Assembly (NCBI GenBank): GCA_002840535.1
Contig: PHBH01000005.1
Location: 22,190 to 86,189, forward strand
Length of the DNA: 64,000 nucleotides
From: Deltaproteobacteria bacterium HGW-Deltaproteobacteria-15
GTDB lineage: Bacteria; Desulfobacterota; DSM-4660; Desulfatiglandales; HGW-15
Direction: 5' to 3'
Within the stretch, counting starts at the first letter, position 1. Every line of letters begins with the position of its first letter. The notes beneath the pieces were generated by a model, which was given only the letters and a program-made list of their open reading frames with translations, made no database searches and was not told where the DNA came from. Made by a program: the position numbers and the translations under genes. Positions 34,770-43,333 of the stretch are shown here, piece by piece.

Positions 34770-36329
34770 CTAGGTCCCTTCCAGAACAGTCTTCAGATAA
34801 GTCAGTGAATCATTCACACCCCATGCCGCAACAACGATCAGCATGGCGCATACAACGAAGCCCACTCCTACTGAAATCCCGGCTATGACCTGTCTTCTCT
34901 TACGCCGGGCGATCTCCGCTTCCGTAAATCTCATTGGCATGGTCAACAGGACGGGAACACCGGTGTCCGTTTCCAGGTCTTCCGGCGTCCTGTAGGACGT
35001 GTCCGTCATTTCAACCAGGTAGGCCAACCCTCCCCCTACGCAAACTGCGAGCACGAGGGTGATGAGGACCAGCCTTGCAAGGTCAGGTTTGATGGGAAGT
35101 TGTGGTTCTTTTGCAGGATCAATGACTCTGAATTGCTCGCCTTGCTGCTTCTTCTCCATGCTGACGGCAATCTCGGCCTCGAGTTTCCTTTTCAGAAGGG
35201 AATCGTACAGATCTTTCAAGTTCTCGTAGTCCCGATTGAGGGAAAGCAACTCCTGTTCTCTCTTCGGTGTCTCCTCCACTTTTATCTGGTACCACCTGAT
35301 CTCCGACCCCAACTTTGCTATTTCTGTCCTGAGACCCTTGGTTTCCGTTTCGACGCCCGCTACCTGCCGCTTCAGCGCAGGATCCGCGTTTGCCAGGAGT
35401 TCTTCACGCCTGCCGTCCCTGTTCTTCCGGACGGACTGCATTTTGGCGATGATCTCCCGTGTTCGGATCACATCGGGATGCTCCGCCGTATACTTCGCCT
35501 CAAGAGTGATCAGGTCGTTCTTGAGCGTAGCGAGATCCATCCGGCCGTCCGAAGCAGCGTCTCTGGCACTGGCGGCAACCGGTCTCACAGATCCGGATTC
35601 GGTCAGTTCCTTCTGAAGAACGATATACCTGTTCTCCGCATCTCTCAGGTTGTATTGGAGTTGATCAAGCTGAGATTGAAGTCTTTCGAGGATCTTCAAA
35701 TTGGTGTCGAGTTGTTCGGGAAGGCCCCCCATGAATTTCTCCCGATACTTCTTGAGCTCATCCTCCTTTCCCGAAAGCCTTATCTGTACGTTTTCCAACT
35801 CATCTGCCAGGAATGAAGAGGTTCCCATTGCCTGGGACTCCCTGATCCGCAGATTTTCGGAGATAAAATTGGACGCAAGGGTATTGGCAATTTTCATCGC
35901 CATTGCCGGGCTGTCGGAGCGATAGGAGATGGTAAAAGCGTTTGGTTCACTGAGGGCCCTGCGCCTGTCTCCCTCGCTGACATCGATCGAAATGTCTTCC
36001 CTGAAGAGTTCCACCTTTTCGTCCATGTATTTTTTGGGTTCTGCGTACAGCTTGTGTTCTTTGATGATATTTTCCAGATTGGTCCGGCTGGTCACTTGTT
36101 GCGAAATGGTTCGCAGACGCTCGTCTACGCCTTCAGACACGATAGACCGCACAAAGTCCTGTGGGACCCTTTGGGACTGGACGAGAATAAGCGTTTTGGC
36201 TTCATAAACCTTGGGTGTGATCAATCCGAAGGCTAAGCCGCCGAGGCAAGTGGCCAGGAAAGGGACGATGATCCACCATTTTCTCTTCAGTGCCATTCGC
36301 TCGTATTTCTTCAAGTCAAGACCATTCAC
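34770..36329 (-). CDS. Wzz/GumC-like chain-length determinant (exosortase EPS type)
   Basis: 519 aa from a GTG at 36329, with GGAG upstream. The N-terminal membrane helix (about 18-38) is followed by the Wzz domain (VYEAKTLILVQSQ). A long coiled coil comes next (about 170-400, with ERLQSQLDQLQYNLRDAENR). The tyrosine-kinase-partner motif EQFRVIDPAKEPQLPIKPD leads into the C-terminal membrane helix near 420-440, with another near 485-507. The protein sets polymer length and couples the cytoplasmic kinase to export. It lies between the export protein and the ATPase, the common order in exosortase loci. Confidence 0.9.
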   Translation of the reverse strand: MNGLDLKKYERMALKRKWWIIVPFLATCLGGLAFGLITPKVYEAKTLILVQSQRVPQDFVRSIVSEGVDERLRTISQQVTSRTNLENIIKEHKLYAEPKKYMDEKVELFREDISIDVSEGDRRRALSEPNAFTISYRSDSPAMAMKIANTLASNFISENLRIRESQAMGTSSFLADELENVQIRLSGKEDELKKYREKFMGGLPEQLDTNLKILERLQSQLDQLQYNLRDAENRYIVLQKELTESGSVRPVAASARDAASDGRMDLATLKNDLITLEAKYTAEHPDVIRTREIIAKMQSVRKNRDGRREELLANADPALKRQVAGVETETKGLRTEIAKLGSEIRWYQIKVEETPKREQELLSLNRDYENLKDLYDSLLKRKLEAEIAVSMEKKQQGEQFRVIDPAKEPQLPIKPDLARLVLITLVLAVCVGGGLAYLVEMTDTSYRTPEDLETDTGVPVLLTMPMRFTEAEIARRKRRQVIAGISVGVGFVVCAMLIVVAAWGVNDSLTYLKTVLEGT

Positions 36330-36458
36330 GGCTCCGCTCCTTTAGGCATCCTCAAAGGGATACGCCTCCAAATCTCGTTTACATTTCGTGTTTCGCCATT
36401 CCTCAGGAGTGCGTTCGCAAAAGTCCCCCCCTGCCCGTGCCCTCTTCGCTCCGTTACG

Positions 36459-37034
36459 TCAGGGGACCACGACGGTGTCGCTGGGCCTCAAAAGAACGTT
36501 CTGTTCGGTATTTCTGCCGCCGATGTAATCCTTGTAGTTAAAGGGAAGCTGGACTTCTTTTCCGTTTTCTCTGCGGACGATCTTGATGGATTTCTCGTCC
36601 GCCCATTCGGCGAAGCCTCCGGCCACGGAAAGAGCCTGAAGAACGGTCATCTCTGCCCCGAGGGCATACGGGCCCGGTCTGGCCACCCTCCCGATCAGAT
36701 AGACCTGACGGCTGTTGCTCTGTGTTACGATTACGGTGACTTCAGGGGCCGTGACAAATTTCTTGAGTTTTTCCGTTATAAGCTTTTTCAAATCGGTAAC
36801 GGTTTTGCCGGCGGCTTCGATTTCCCCGATGAGGGGAAAGGTGATCTTGCCGTCAGGCATCACCTGCAGATCCTGGGTCAACTCCGCCTCTTTCCAGATG
36901 AAGATCCTGAGTTGATCGCTGGGCCCAATTTGGTAGCTCGGTGATGTCGGGGCGGCGAGGACCTCGCCTCCCAGGCAGGCAAGAAAAACGAAAACAGATA
37001 AAAATACGACTGCCTTCACTTTCTGAACGATCAT
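36459..37034 (-). CDS. Polysaccharide export protein (Wza-like, short form)
   Basis: 191 aa with a signal peptide (hydrophobic 8-22, probable cleavage after VLA near residue 27). The polysaccharide export domain begins SYQIGPSDQLRIFIWKEAEL, and an SLBB domain follows (RQVYLIGRVARPGPYAL). It ends in VVVP without the C-terminal outer-membrane helix of full Wza, typical of the short export proteins in exosortase loci. It would form the periplasmic/outer-membrane channel for EPS. It is the first gene of the minus-strand locus. Confidence 0.9.
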   Translation of the reverse strand: MIVQKVKAVVFLSVFVFLACLGGEVLAAPTSPSYQIGPSDQLRIFIWKEAELTQDLQVMPDGKITFPLIGEIEAAGKTVTDLKKLITEKLKKFVTAPEVTVIVTQSNSRQVYLIGRVARPGPYALGAEMTVLQALSVAGGFAEWADEKSIKIVRRENGKEVQLPFNYKDYIGGRNTEQNVLLRPSDTVVVP

Positions 37035-37617
37035 CTCTCAACCTCTCTGTTCTGCGGCCAGGCCGAGCCTTGCCGGTCGCGGTTCAATTTCGTTTCAGTA
37101 TCTGGGGCTCTTGTTCGTTGTCCCGGTCTGTTTCCTCTGATTACCCGTTCTTTCCCGCACCTCAAACATCCATTCAAAAATGACCGCTGCTTAACAGGTG
37201 GGACGAAACTACTGCTGATCAAAAAATCAACTACCGTTCAAAGCACCTCCTCTACGCTGTTCGACTTGCCACAATTGTAGGTATGTTCGCATATGGGTAA
37301 ATAGGTACAACCATGTATTCACCGCATAAGGCCACCCCTCCTTTTGCAGGAAAAACCAAGTACCTTTCCATACCGTACCAAGCGGCTTTTCCGGAATCTT
37401 CATTGTTGCAGGCACATGACAGGATTGTGCGAGGCATGCCGAGCTTCTCAGGACGATCAGGGATTTTCACACCCGCTCCTCGTGTACCCGGATGTTGCTT
37501 CTCAAATACGATTCCCCTCTATTCTTAATGGAATCAGTCGAGTATTGGCCTTGGACCATGGGGAGCATATTGTTCATCCGATAAGGAAAGCGCGGGATAG
37601 ATCGCAACGGGATTCCT
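37035..37617. other. 583-bp divergent spacer between the EPS locus and the lipid kinase
   Basis: The spacer separates the minus-strand EPS locus from the plus-strand YegS-like gene, so promoters for both must lie here or be absent. I see the shared motif at 37295-37322 and an AT-rich stretch around 37160-37240. I could not place -35/-10 or -24/-12 boxes with confidence. Short open frames inside it have no support. Confidence 0.55.
37295..37322. promoter_or_regulatory. Shared spaced motif upstream of the EPS locus
   Basis: GGGTAAATAGG is followed after 7 nt by ATGTATTC and then xCC. The same two blocks with identical spacing occur at 54856-54883 upstream of actB. It lies about 260 nt before the export gene. 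It may be an operator for a common regulator; which one is not known. Confidence 0.4.
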
Positions 37618-38502
37618 ATGGCGGAAGCAGCCCTGATCATCAACAAGAAGAGCCGGCACTCAGAAGACGATCTGGCTGCCGGAATTGAACTGCTCAGGAA
37701 ACGAAACATCCACATCCTCAAGGTGATCAAGACTACCGACCCGCGGGAAATGGCGGAAATCATCGAGCGGTTTACGGATTCCATCGACAGGATTATTCTC
37801 GGAGGCGGCGATGGGACGATGAACCATGCGGCCGGGATGATCGTTCGAAGCGGTCTACCATTGGGAATCCTTCCCCTGGGAACGGCAAACGATCTCGCCC
37901 GAACTCTCGGGATTCCTCTGTCGATGGAGGCGGCTTTTCAGGTGATCGCTGAAGGCAAGGTCCGCCGGATCGATATTGGCAGAGTGAACGGGAGGTTGTT
38001 CTTCAATGTCGCACACATCGGTCTGGGCGCAGAAGTGACACATCGCATCAGCCGAGAGGACAAGAACCGGTGGGGCGCACTCGCCTACATAAGAGTGCTT
38101 CTCACGATTCTGAAGGAAAACCGATCGTTCCGGGTACATTTGGAATTGGACGGCAGGTCGAGAAATTTCAGGGTTATCGAGATCGCCATAGGAAACGGCC
38201 GTCATTATGCGGGAGGTCTGACGGTATCTGAAGAAGCGGAAATCGAGGACGGAGAACTTCACCTCTACGTGGTGAAACCGAGGAGTCCATGGCGCATGCT
38301 CCTGGCACTTCCGGCCTTCCGGAAGGGAAAGGCGGAAAGGGAGTGGATACGCTACCTGGACGGCAAAAGGATTTTCGTAAGAACGCACCGCAGCCTTCCA
38401 GTGTCCGTAGACGGTGAGCTGGTTACCCGGACGCCCGCGCTGTTCGAGGTTCTTGCAGGAGCGCTTCCGGTGTTCGTGCCTGAGACCACTGCAAAGGACT
38501 GA
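37618..38502 (+). CDS. Diacylglycerol kinase-family lipid kinase (YegS-like)
   Basis: 294 aa. The DAGK catalytic motif IILGGGDGTMNHAAG is at about residues 60-75, followed by LPLGTANDLARTL and the second-domain strand FFNVAHIGLGAEV. ELHLYVVKP and SVDGELV close the beta-sandwich domain. The family phosphorylates diacylglycerol, phosphatidylglycerol or other lipids, and some members act on undecaprenol- or sphingosine-like substrates. It is transcribed away from the EPS locus. The ribosome-binding site is weak. A supply role for lipid carriers would be a guess. Confidence 0.88.
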   Translation: MAEAALIINKKSRHSEDDLAAGIELLRKRNIHILKVIKTTDPREMAEIIERFTDSIDRIILGGGDGTMNHAAGMIVRSGLPLGILPLGTANDLARTLGIPLSMEAAFQVIAEGKVRRIDIGRVNGRLFFNVAHIGLGAEVTHRISREDKNRWGALAYIRVLLTILKENRSFRVHLELDGRSRNFRVIEIAIGNGRHYAGGLTVSEEAEIEDGELHLYVVKPRSPWRMLLALPAFRKGKAEREWIRYLDGKRIFVRTHRSLPVSVDGELVTRTPALFEVLAGALPVFVPETTAKD

Positions 38503-38568
38503 ACCTGCGCCGTCAGGTATCAGGAATCGGGCATCTTCTTTGAAACTGCTTTGAAACTGCGAAAAGGG

Positions 38569-38804
38569 TTTCTCACCGCAGAGGCGCAGAGATCGCAGAG
38601 AAAAGCAATTTTCTTTTTCATTGCCGGGAGAGGCCGGCAAAGAAAAAACAACTCGCCTCCCCGCAAACAATTACGGGACAGGCCGGCAGTCCAGCTTCTA
38701 TTTAACCCCGCCGCAGCGGCAGGCGGTTTTGCCTGGATCGTCGTCTCCCGATCCAGGCAAAAAACTTGCTCTCTCTGCGTGCTCTGCGCCTCTGCGGTGA
38801 GAAA
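38569..38804. repeat. 236-bp element with perfect 23-bp terminal inverted repeats
   Basis: The ends 38569-38591 (TTTCTCACCGCAGAGGCGCA and onward) and 38782-38804 are exact reverse complements over 23 bp. Two internal palindromes are visible: TTGCCGG/CCGGCAA near 38620-38640, and TTGCCTGGATCG/CGATCCAGGCAA near 38734-38765. It fills most of the spacer between the lipid kinase and YihY genes and ends 10 nt before the YihY ATG. No transposase lies inside. Confidence 0.88.
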
Positions 38805-38814
38805 CAAGGTTGCC

Positions 38815-40182
38815 ATGTTCAAGACCGTCTGGGATCTCTTAAGGTTGACCTTCAAGGACTGGTGGTACGACGACAGCTTTCGTCTCGCTTCTTCCGTGGC
38901 GTTCTACACCATTTTCTCACTTGCCCCCATACTGACCATTTCAGTAGGTCTGGCCGGTTTGGTTTTCAGCGAGGAGCATGCCAGGGAGCAGATCGTACTG
39001 CAGATCGAGACGCTCTCGGGTCCCCAAGGCGCGTCGGCGGTTCGCCAGGTGCTGAAAGGCGCGGCCGACATCGGCGGGAATCCGCTGGCCATTGCCGGCG
39101 CAGTTCTTGCCATCGTTGTCGGGTCCACTGCGGTATTTGCCAGTCTGCAGTCCGCCCTGAACGACATATGGGATGTCAAGGCGGCGCCGCGACGAAGCAT
39201 GTGGAAAGGGTTGATTCGGGACCGGATGCGATCGTTCGGAATCGTACTGACCGTGGGCTTTCTTCTGATCGTGTCCATGGTAGTGAGCGCCCTGCTCACG
39301 GGCGCTCAGGAGTTGATGTCCCAGCGCATAGAGGGAATCGGTTGGGTGTGGCGTTTGCTCGAATCCACTATCTCCTTCGGAATCGTTTCACTGCTCTTTG
39401 CCGCAATCTACAAATACCTGCCGGATGTGCAAATCTCGTGGGGGGACGTTTCGGTGGGGGCATTGATCACGGCTGCGCTCTTCACCATGGGTAAATACCT
39501 GATCGGTCTGTACCTTGGACAGGTTGCCATCGGCAGCACTTATGGGGCGGCGGGATCATTCGTCGTTCTTCTGATCTGGGTCTACTACTCGGTTCTCATC
39601 AGCTTCCTGGGTGCGGAGTTCACGCAGGTCTACGCGAGGCGATACGGATCGCGCATCCGGCCGCAGCCGCACGCCGTCAGAATAGGGAAGAAGTCCCTCG
39701 GACTGGAATGCGGGCAGACATGGGAAAACAGGGAGAGGGGTACGCGTGGAATGCACACTAAAGTCATTCACGAAAACGGCGAGAAGACGCATGTGCTGGT
39801 CTTCGATACCGGAGAAGAGGTGATGGGGAATCTTCGCGCCTTTGCAAAAAGAGAAGGGTTGAGGTCCGGGCGGTTCACGGCAATCGGGGCTTTCCAGAGG
39901 GCTGTTCTGGGCTATTTCGAGGTGGAGAAAAAAACATTCAGAAAGATCCCGATCGATGAGCAGGTAGAGGTCCTCAGCCTTGTCGGCGATGTGGCGTTGA
40001 AAGGAGATGAACCCGAGATCCACGCCCATGTGGTGGTGGGTAAAGCGGACGGATCCGCCCATGGCGGCCACATCCTGGAGGCCTATGTGCGGCCTACACT
40101 GGAAGTCGTCCTTGTAGAGTCCCCGGAGTATCTTTGCCGCAGGGTCGATGAGGAAACCGGGTTGGCGCTCATCCGCCTTTAA
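38815..40182 (+). CDS. YihY-family membrane protein fused to a PPC/DUF296 domain
   Basis: 455 aa from ATG 38815; upstream in-frame codons are repeat element. Residues 1-285 are a YihY/UPF0761 protein with six membrane segments and motifs DDSFRLASSVAFYTIFSLAP, SALNDIWDV, YGAAGSFVVLLIWVYYS and FLGAEFTQVYARRYG. Residues about 313-455 form a PPC (DUF296) domain with THVLVFDTGEEVMGNL, VEVLSLVGDVA, and the metal-binding HAHVVVGKADGSAHGGH. A 30-residue basic linker joins them without a stop. The PPC domain occurs alone in bacteria or after AT-hooks in plants. Whether it is a true fusion or also starts internally at M313 (GGGAGAGGGG upstream) is open. Confidence 0.85.
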   Translation: MFKTVWDLLRLTFKDWWYDDSFRLASSVAFYTIFSLAPILTISVGLAGLVFSEEHAREQIVLQIETLSGPQGASAVRQVLKGAADIGGNPLAIAGAVLAIVVGSTAVFASLQSALNDIWDVKAAPRRSMWKGLIRDRMRSFGIVLTVGFLLIVSMVVSALLTGAQELMSQRIEGIGWVWRLLESTISFGIVSLLFAAIYKYLPDVQISWGDVSVGALITAALFTMGKYLIGLYLGQVAIGSTYGAAGSFVVLLIWVYYSVLISFLGAEFTQVYARRYGSRIRPQPHAVRIGKKSLGLECGQTWENRERGTRGMHTKVIHENGEKTHVLVFDTGEEVMGNLRAFAKREGLRSGRFTAIGAFQRAVLGYFEVEKKTFRKIPIDEQVEVLSLVGDVALKGDEPEIHAHVVVGKADGSAHGGHILEAYVRPTLEVVLVESPEYLCRRVDEETGLALIRL

Positions 40183-40188
40183 AATCGG

Positions 40189-40388
40189 CTCTCGCCCGCT
40201 TGTCCGCCTCCGGCGAGCATCGCTTGAGACCGCAGAGCCATAGAAAAAAATCCGACAGTTTTTCCTGTTTCCTGTACCCCGGGAAACAGGAGAGGTTTCA
40301 GCTTCTCGGAGCACGAGCAAGCTGCAGGTTGGAACCGATTCCTCCTGCCGGAGCTTTGCCCTGTGTGTCTCTGTGGGCTCTGTGAGAG
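40189..40388. repeat. Structured ~200-bp dispersed element, copy B (reverse orientation)
   Basis: It reads in reverse relative to copies A and C: CTCTCGCCCGCTT at the left, CGCTTGAGACCGCAGAG, then GGGCTCTGTGAGAG at the right. The central hairpin is CCTGTTTCC (40264-40272) with GGAAACAGG (40282-40290), a different sequence from the other copies but again perfectly paired. It lies exactly between two convergent genes and could act as a bidirectional terminator. Confidence 0.85.
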
Positions 40389-40405
40389 GAGAGTTGCAGT
40401 GCTCT

Positions 40406-40882
40406 TCATCTTCGGATGAGGATATAGGATTCCAACTCCCGGTCCGGAGATCTCTCCCCGTAATAGGAATGTATCTGCCGCTCCCACTCCGGATCCGAGA
40501 AGTCCGGCCGGTCCTGCCCGGAATAGGCCGGGGCATCGGAAAGCATGCGCTTTTCCAGGCCCACAACGACAGCGCCTTCAGAGCCGAGAAACTCTGCAAC
40601 AGAGGAGGGCACCGGGATATGCCGCCATGTCCCGTCCTCTTCTGCAATATTCAGGATCAGATAAGCGATGCTGCCACCCGCGAGCAGGATACCCCCTATG
40701 TGGCCAAGTCGTGTCCCCTGCGGATCCTTCACTTCCTTGCCCAGGAGAAGATCGATCGACGCGGCGGACATGGTCCGGACGCTCGTCGTCCCCTTCTCCT
40801 GAGACCATGCCGGAACCGTTCCCCCCAAAAAAATGACGATCATTGCCGCAAAGATGGTCCAACCGCTGGAGACTTTTCCCAT
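40406..40882 (-). CDS. Exported PRC-barrel domain protein
   Basis: 158 aa with AAGGAGGAAGGG upstream. An N-terminal signal peptide (hydrophobic 9-25, cleavage near AWS-QE) is followed by a PRC-barrel core from about residue 40: SIDLLLGKEVKDPQGTRLGHIGGILL and SIAYLILNIAEEDGTWRHIPVP. PRC-barrel proteins bind RNA or partner proteins; exported versions are common among envelope-stress genes, and their ligands are unknown. It sits divergent from the DUF202-like gene, near the YqjD/YqjE-type genes. Confidence 0.78.
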   Translation of the reverse strand: MGKVSSGWTIFAAMIVIFLGGTVPAWSQEKGTTSVRTMSAASIDLLLGKEVKDPQGTRLGHIGGILLAGGSIAYLILNIAEEDGTWRHIPVPSSVAEFLGSEGAVVVGLEKRMLSDAPAYSGQDRPDFSDPEWERQIHSYYGERSPDRELESYILIRR

Positions 40883-40974
40883 CCCTTCCTCCTTGCATTC
40901 GCAGAATTCACCTCATTCCGCTCTTCCGAGCTCCTGTTCCATTGCTTTTGCGGCAAGGAAGCATATATTCTAAC

Positions 40975-41376
40975 ATGGTTGAGAGCAGGAGCATTGATCA
41001 AGTGGCCGGGCAGGTGAACGTACTCGAAAGGCAAACCCCTTTGTTGAAGGTCGACGATAGCGTCAATGAATCATTGATTGTGGGAGAAGTTCAACTCGTA
41101 CTCGCGGAGAAGAGAACTTCCCTGGCGGCCCTCAGAACGGGAATTGCCGTTCTCGTGTTGCCCCTTTCCGTTTTGAGTCTTCTGATTGCCACATCGAGGT
41201 ACTATGACTTCTTTCGCGTCCTGTACCTCGTCATCCCGCTTTTCGTTCTAAACGCAGCCCTTGCAGCACTTGGCGCCTACCTCATTGTACGGGCCGTCAT
41301 CAGGATGCATCACCAGGACATCCTGATCAAGGAGTTGAAGAAGCGGCATCCCATGATTGCGCCTTTTATCGACTGA
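40975..41376 (+). CDS. Small DUF202-like membrane protein
   Basis: 133 aa from ATG 40975, with AAGGAA 14 nt upstream (long spacing, so the start is moderately sure). The sequence VLAEKRTSLAALRTGIAVLVL resembles the conserved N-terminus of DUF202/YidH proteins (ERTxLAxxRTxxA). Two or three membrane segments follow (about 55-75, 82-110). The function of DUF202 proteins is not established. Convergent with the DUF3618 gene, 39 nt apart at the stops. Confidence 0.7.
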   Translation: MVESRSIDQVAGQVNVLERQTPLLKVDDSVNESLIVGEVQLVLAEKRTSLAALRTGIAVLVLPLSVLSLLIATSRYYDFFRVLYLVIPLFVLNAALAALGAYLIVRAVIRMHHQDILIKELKKRHPMIAPFID

Positions 41377-41415
41377 AACCTGTGGACAGGCCTGCAGAAT
41401 ACCGGAAGGTGCGGA

Positions 41416-42228
41416 TCAGCTCGGAGAAAGCCCGTGCCTCTTCGCTTCTTCCTCGGCCGCTCTTCTGGTCTCTTCCACCACCCGTTGAGCGCTCTCCTTG
41501 GCTTCTTCCTTGAGTTCCTGCGCCTTTTCCCTCACTCTCGTTCTGGCCGACCCGAGCACCTGATCTTCGGGCTTTGTGGAAGGGAAGATCAACCCGCTGA
41601 GGATACCAAGCAGGAAGGTCGCCGTTCCCGTCAGAAACGGGTGCTCCCTGACCACCTCTATGAAATTTGTTCGGAGCTGCTCCGATTTGCCGCGGGCTGT
41701 CTCTCCTAGATCCCTTGCCCGCTCTCCCATCTGCCGAACCATTTCGCCTGCCTTGCCTCTGGCTTCCCCTGCTTCCTCGTCCGGTTCGCACGAAAACTCG
41801 AAATCCGATTCGGAATAATTCTCGGGATAGTAACCGGCTACCGCCCCTTCCTCACTGAGCGGCCGGTACTCCTCGGAATATAACCTTTCCTCGCCACCGC
41901 CCTTGTCCCGGAGCAGCGCCCATGCAGAGATCCCGATCCCAGCCGCTCCCGCGGCCGCAAAGGGAACAGGATGATTTCTGATCGTCTCGCCGATCCTATC
42001 CGCCACTCTTCTCAAATCGTCCTTTCTCTGCTCGAACATCTCCGAAGCCATTTCCCCCAGGTCATCGGCTTTTTCCTTCGCGCTCTGCTTAATTCGGTCA
42101 GCGGAGTACCGCCCCCGAAGGTCATCCAGCGTAGAGGCAAGATCCCTTTTTGTCTGGTCTATGTTGCTCCGGATCTCCTTCAGGTCCTCGTCTTCCATTC
42201 CGCCTACGAAAGTTGACTTTTCATCCAT
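41416..42228 (-). CDS. DUF3618 membrane-associated protein
   Basis: 270 aa with AAGGAGG upstream. The N-terminal DUF3618 region has IRSNIDQTKRDLASTLDDLR (10-35). Amphipathic helices follow, then a membrane segment (about 88-108, FAAAGAAGIGISAWALL) and a second near 205-225 (GTATFLLGILSGLIF). The C-terminal tail is a highly charged coiled coil (KAQELKEEAKESAQRVVEET). Such proteins resemble ElaB/YqjD, which tether to the inner membrane under stress. The start overlaps the YqjE-like gene by 25 nt, forming an operon of three. Confidence 0.78.
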   Translation of the reverse strand: MDEKSTFVGGMEDEDLKEIRSNIDQTKRDLASTLDDLRGRYSADRIKQSAKEKADDLGEMASEMFEQRKDDLRRVADRIGETIRNHPVPFAAAGAAGIGISAWALLRDKGGGEERLYSEEYRPLSEEGAVAGYYPENYSESDFEFSCEPDEEAGEARGKAGEMVRQMGERARDLGETARGKSEQLRTNFIEVVREHPFLTGTATFLLGILSGLIFPSTKPEDQVLGSARTRVREKAQELKEEAKESAQRVVEETRRAAEEEAKRHGLSPS

Positions 42229-42602
42229 GAGATATCCTCCTTCACGACATCTATCGTCTTCTGGGGTTTCAGCTTTTCGGCCTTCAGTTCATTTTTCCCG
42301 CTCCAGAGAAGAATCCCCCCTGCAATGACGACTGCGAGTCCAACGAGAAGAGCCGAAAGCCACAGCGGTACCACCTGCGCCAGGGCGAATACTGCTGCCG
42401 CAAGGAGTACGAGAAAGCCGGAAAACCCAAGCATGGCGCCCACGGCAAGGAAGATAACCCCTTTCCGCGCATGTGCCATCTGCTTGGATACCTCCACTTT
42501 CGCGAATTCCACCTCCTGTTTCAAGAGCACGCCTATGCCCTTTGAAAGGGATCTCAGAAGGTCCTTAAAACCGGGTTCCCCCCCTGTCTCTGTCCATTGC
42601 AT
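42204..42602 (-). CDS. YqjE-like (phage holin family) membrane protein
   Basis: 132 aa with GGGAGAAACAC before the ATG. The amphipathic N-terminus (SLSKGIGVLLKQEVEFAKVEV) is the standard opening of the YqjE/Holin-X superfamily. Two membrane helices (about 50-75 and 79-100) and a charged tail follow. Despite the family name it is not phage-borne here. It lies between an ElaB/YqjD-type gene and the DUF3618 gene, the usual chromosomal envelope-stress set. Confidence 0.82.
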   Translation of the reverse strand: MQWTETGGEPGFKDLLRSLSKGIGVLLKQEVEFAKVEVSKQMAHARKGVIFLAVGAMLGFSGFLVLLAAAVFALAQVVPLWLSALLVGLAVVIAGGILLWSGKNELKAEKLKPQKTIDVVKEDISWMKSQLS

Positions 42603-42633
42603 GTGTTTCTCCCTTTCCGATATTCAACAAGGG

Positions 42634-43113
42634 TCAATGGGTTGTTCCATATTCGGTGGCGGAAGGCCGGGAAGCGGCTCCGGGACTCCTCAAAAACCGC
42701 GACATGACAAAGCCGCTGGTAAACGCGCTGATCAGGAACAACATTGGACTCTTGCGCGCCACCACCTCGATTTCTGAAGCGAGCTGATCGAGATCCTTTT
42801 CGCTCAGATACCGGCTGAACCGATCCGCCTGTGCGGCAATCTGATTTACATACCTGGCTGCGGTCCCCTGCTCCCTTTCCTGGAAGCGATTACTGCTCTC
42901 ACGGAAGACCTCGGCCGTCTTGTGCAATTCCTCTGCGAGATCCTCCTTCTTGCTGGTCAGGAAACCCCTGGCCCTCTTCGAGGTCTCATCCCGGATCTCT
43001 TCCGAGACACGGGACGCTACCTGCCCGGCCTTGTCTTTGAAACTCTCCCTTGGCTTATCCTCCGGAAACGTTCTCATCTGAACATTCTCGGGTGCAGTGA
43101 TCTCAGTATCCAT
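42634..43113 (-). CDS. YqjD/ElaB-type helical tail-anchored protein
   Basis: 159 aa from ATG 43113, with AGGAGG directly in front; upstream codons are rejected. It is mostly charged helix (SFKDKAGQVASRVSEEIRD, EELHKTAEVFRESSNRFQER). It ends with a hydrophobic segment near 128-145 (SPMLFLISAFTSGFVMSRF), as in tail-anchored ElaB/YqjD proteins that bind stalled ribosomes in E. coli. The family assignment rests on architecture and neighbours, not on a diagnostic motif. Confidence 0.68.
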   Translation of the reverse strand: MDTEITAPENVQMRTFPEDKPRESFKDKAGQVASRVSEEIRDETSKRARGFLTSKKEDLAEELHKTAEVFRESSNRFQEREQGTAARYVNQIAAQADRFSRYLSEKDLDQLASEIEVVARKSPMLFLISAFTSGFVMSRFLRSPGAASRPSATEYGTTH

Positions 43114-43232
43114 TGTTACCTCCTGCCGGATGGTTATCGAGCATGTACCCAATATAGGGGGCTGCCTGCAGGATGCAAATGAGGTCCATTCGGTAAACAA
43201 GGCTAGGAATTCACGTATTTACTCGGAGCAGA

Positions 43233-43312
43233 GGGAGGGCTCTTCGGGCTCTTCGTGGTTTCATGATGCCGTTTGCTTAACACCGAAGGACTCGAAGAAC
43301 ACGGAGGGGACA
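43233..43312. repeat. Imperfect inverted repeat with CTTCG periodicity
   Basis: Left arm GGGCTCTTCGGGCTCTTCGT is imperfectly complementary to right arm AACACCGAAGGACTCGAAGA and onward, separated by about 25 bp. It lies in the spacer between the actE stop and the YqjD-like start, where actE transcription should end. Confidence 0.6.
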
Positions 43313-43333
43313 GGAGATTGGAATGTCGCAATC

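Noticed and set aside
42204..42602. Phage holin and possible prophage
   Set aside because: The protein is a chromosomal YqjE-type member beside YqjD/ElaB-type and DUF3618 genes. No other phage gene is near.
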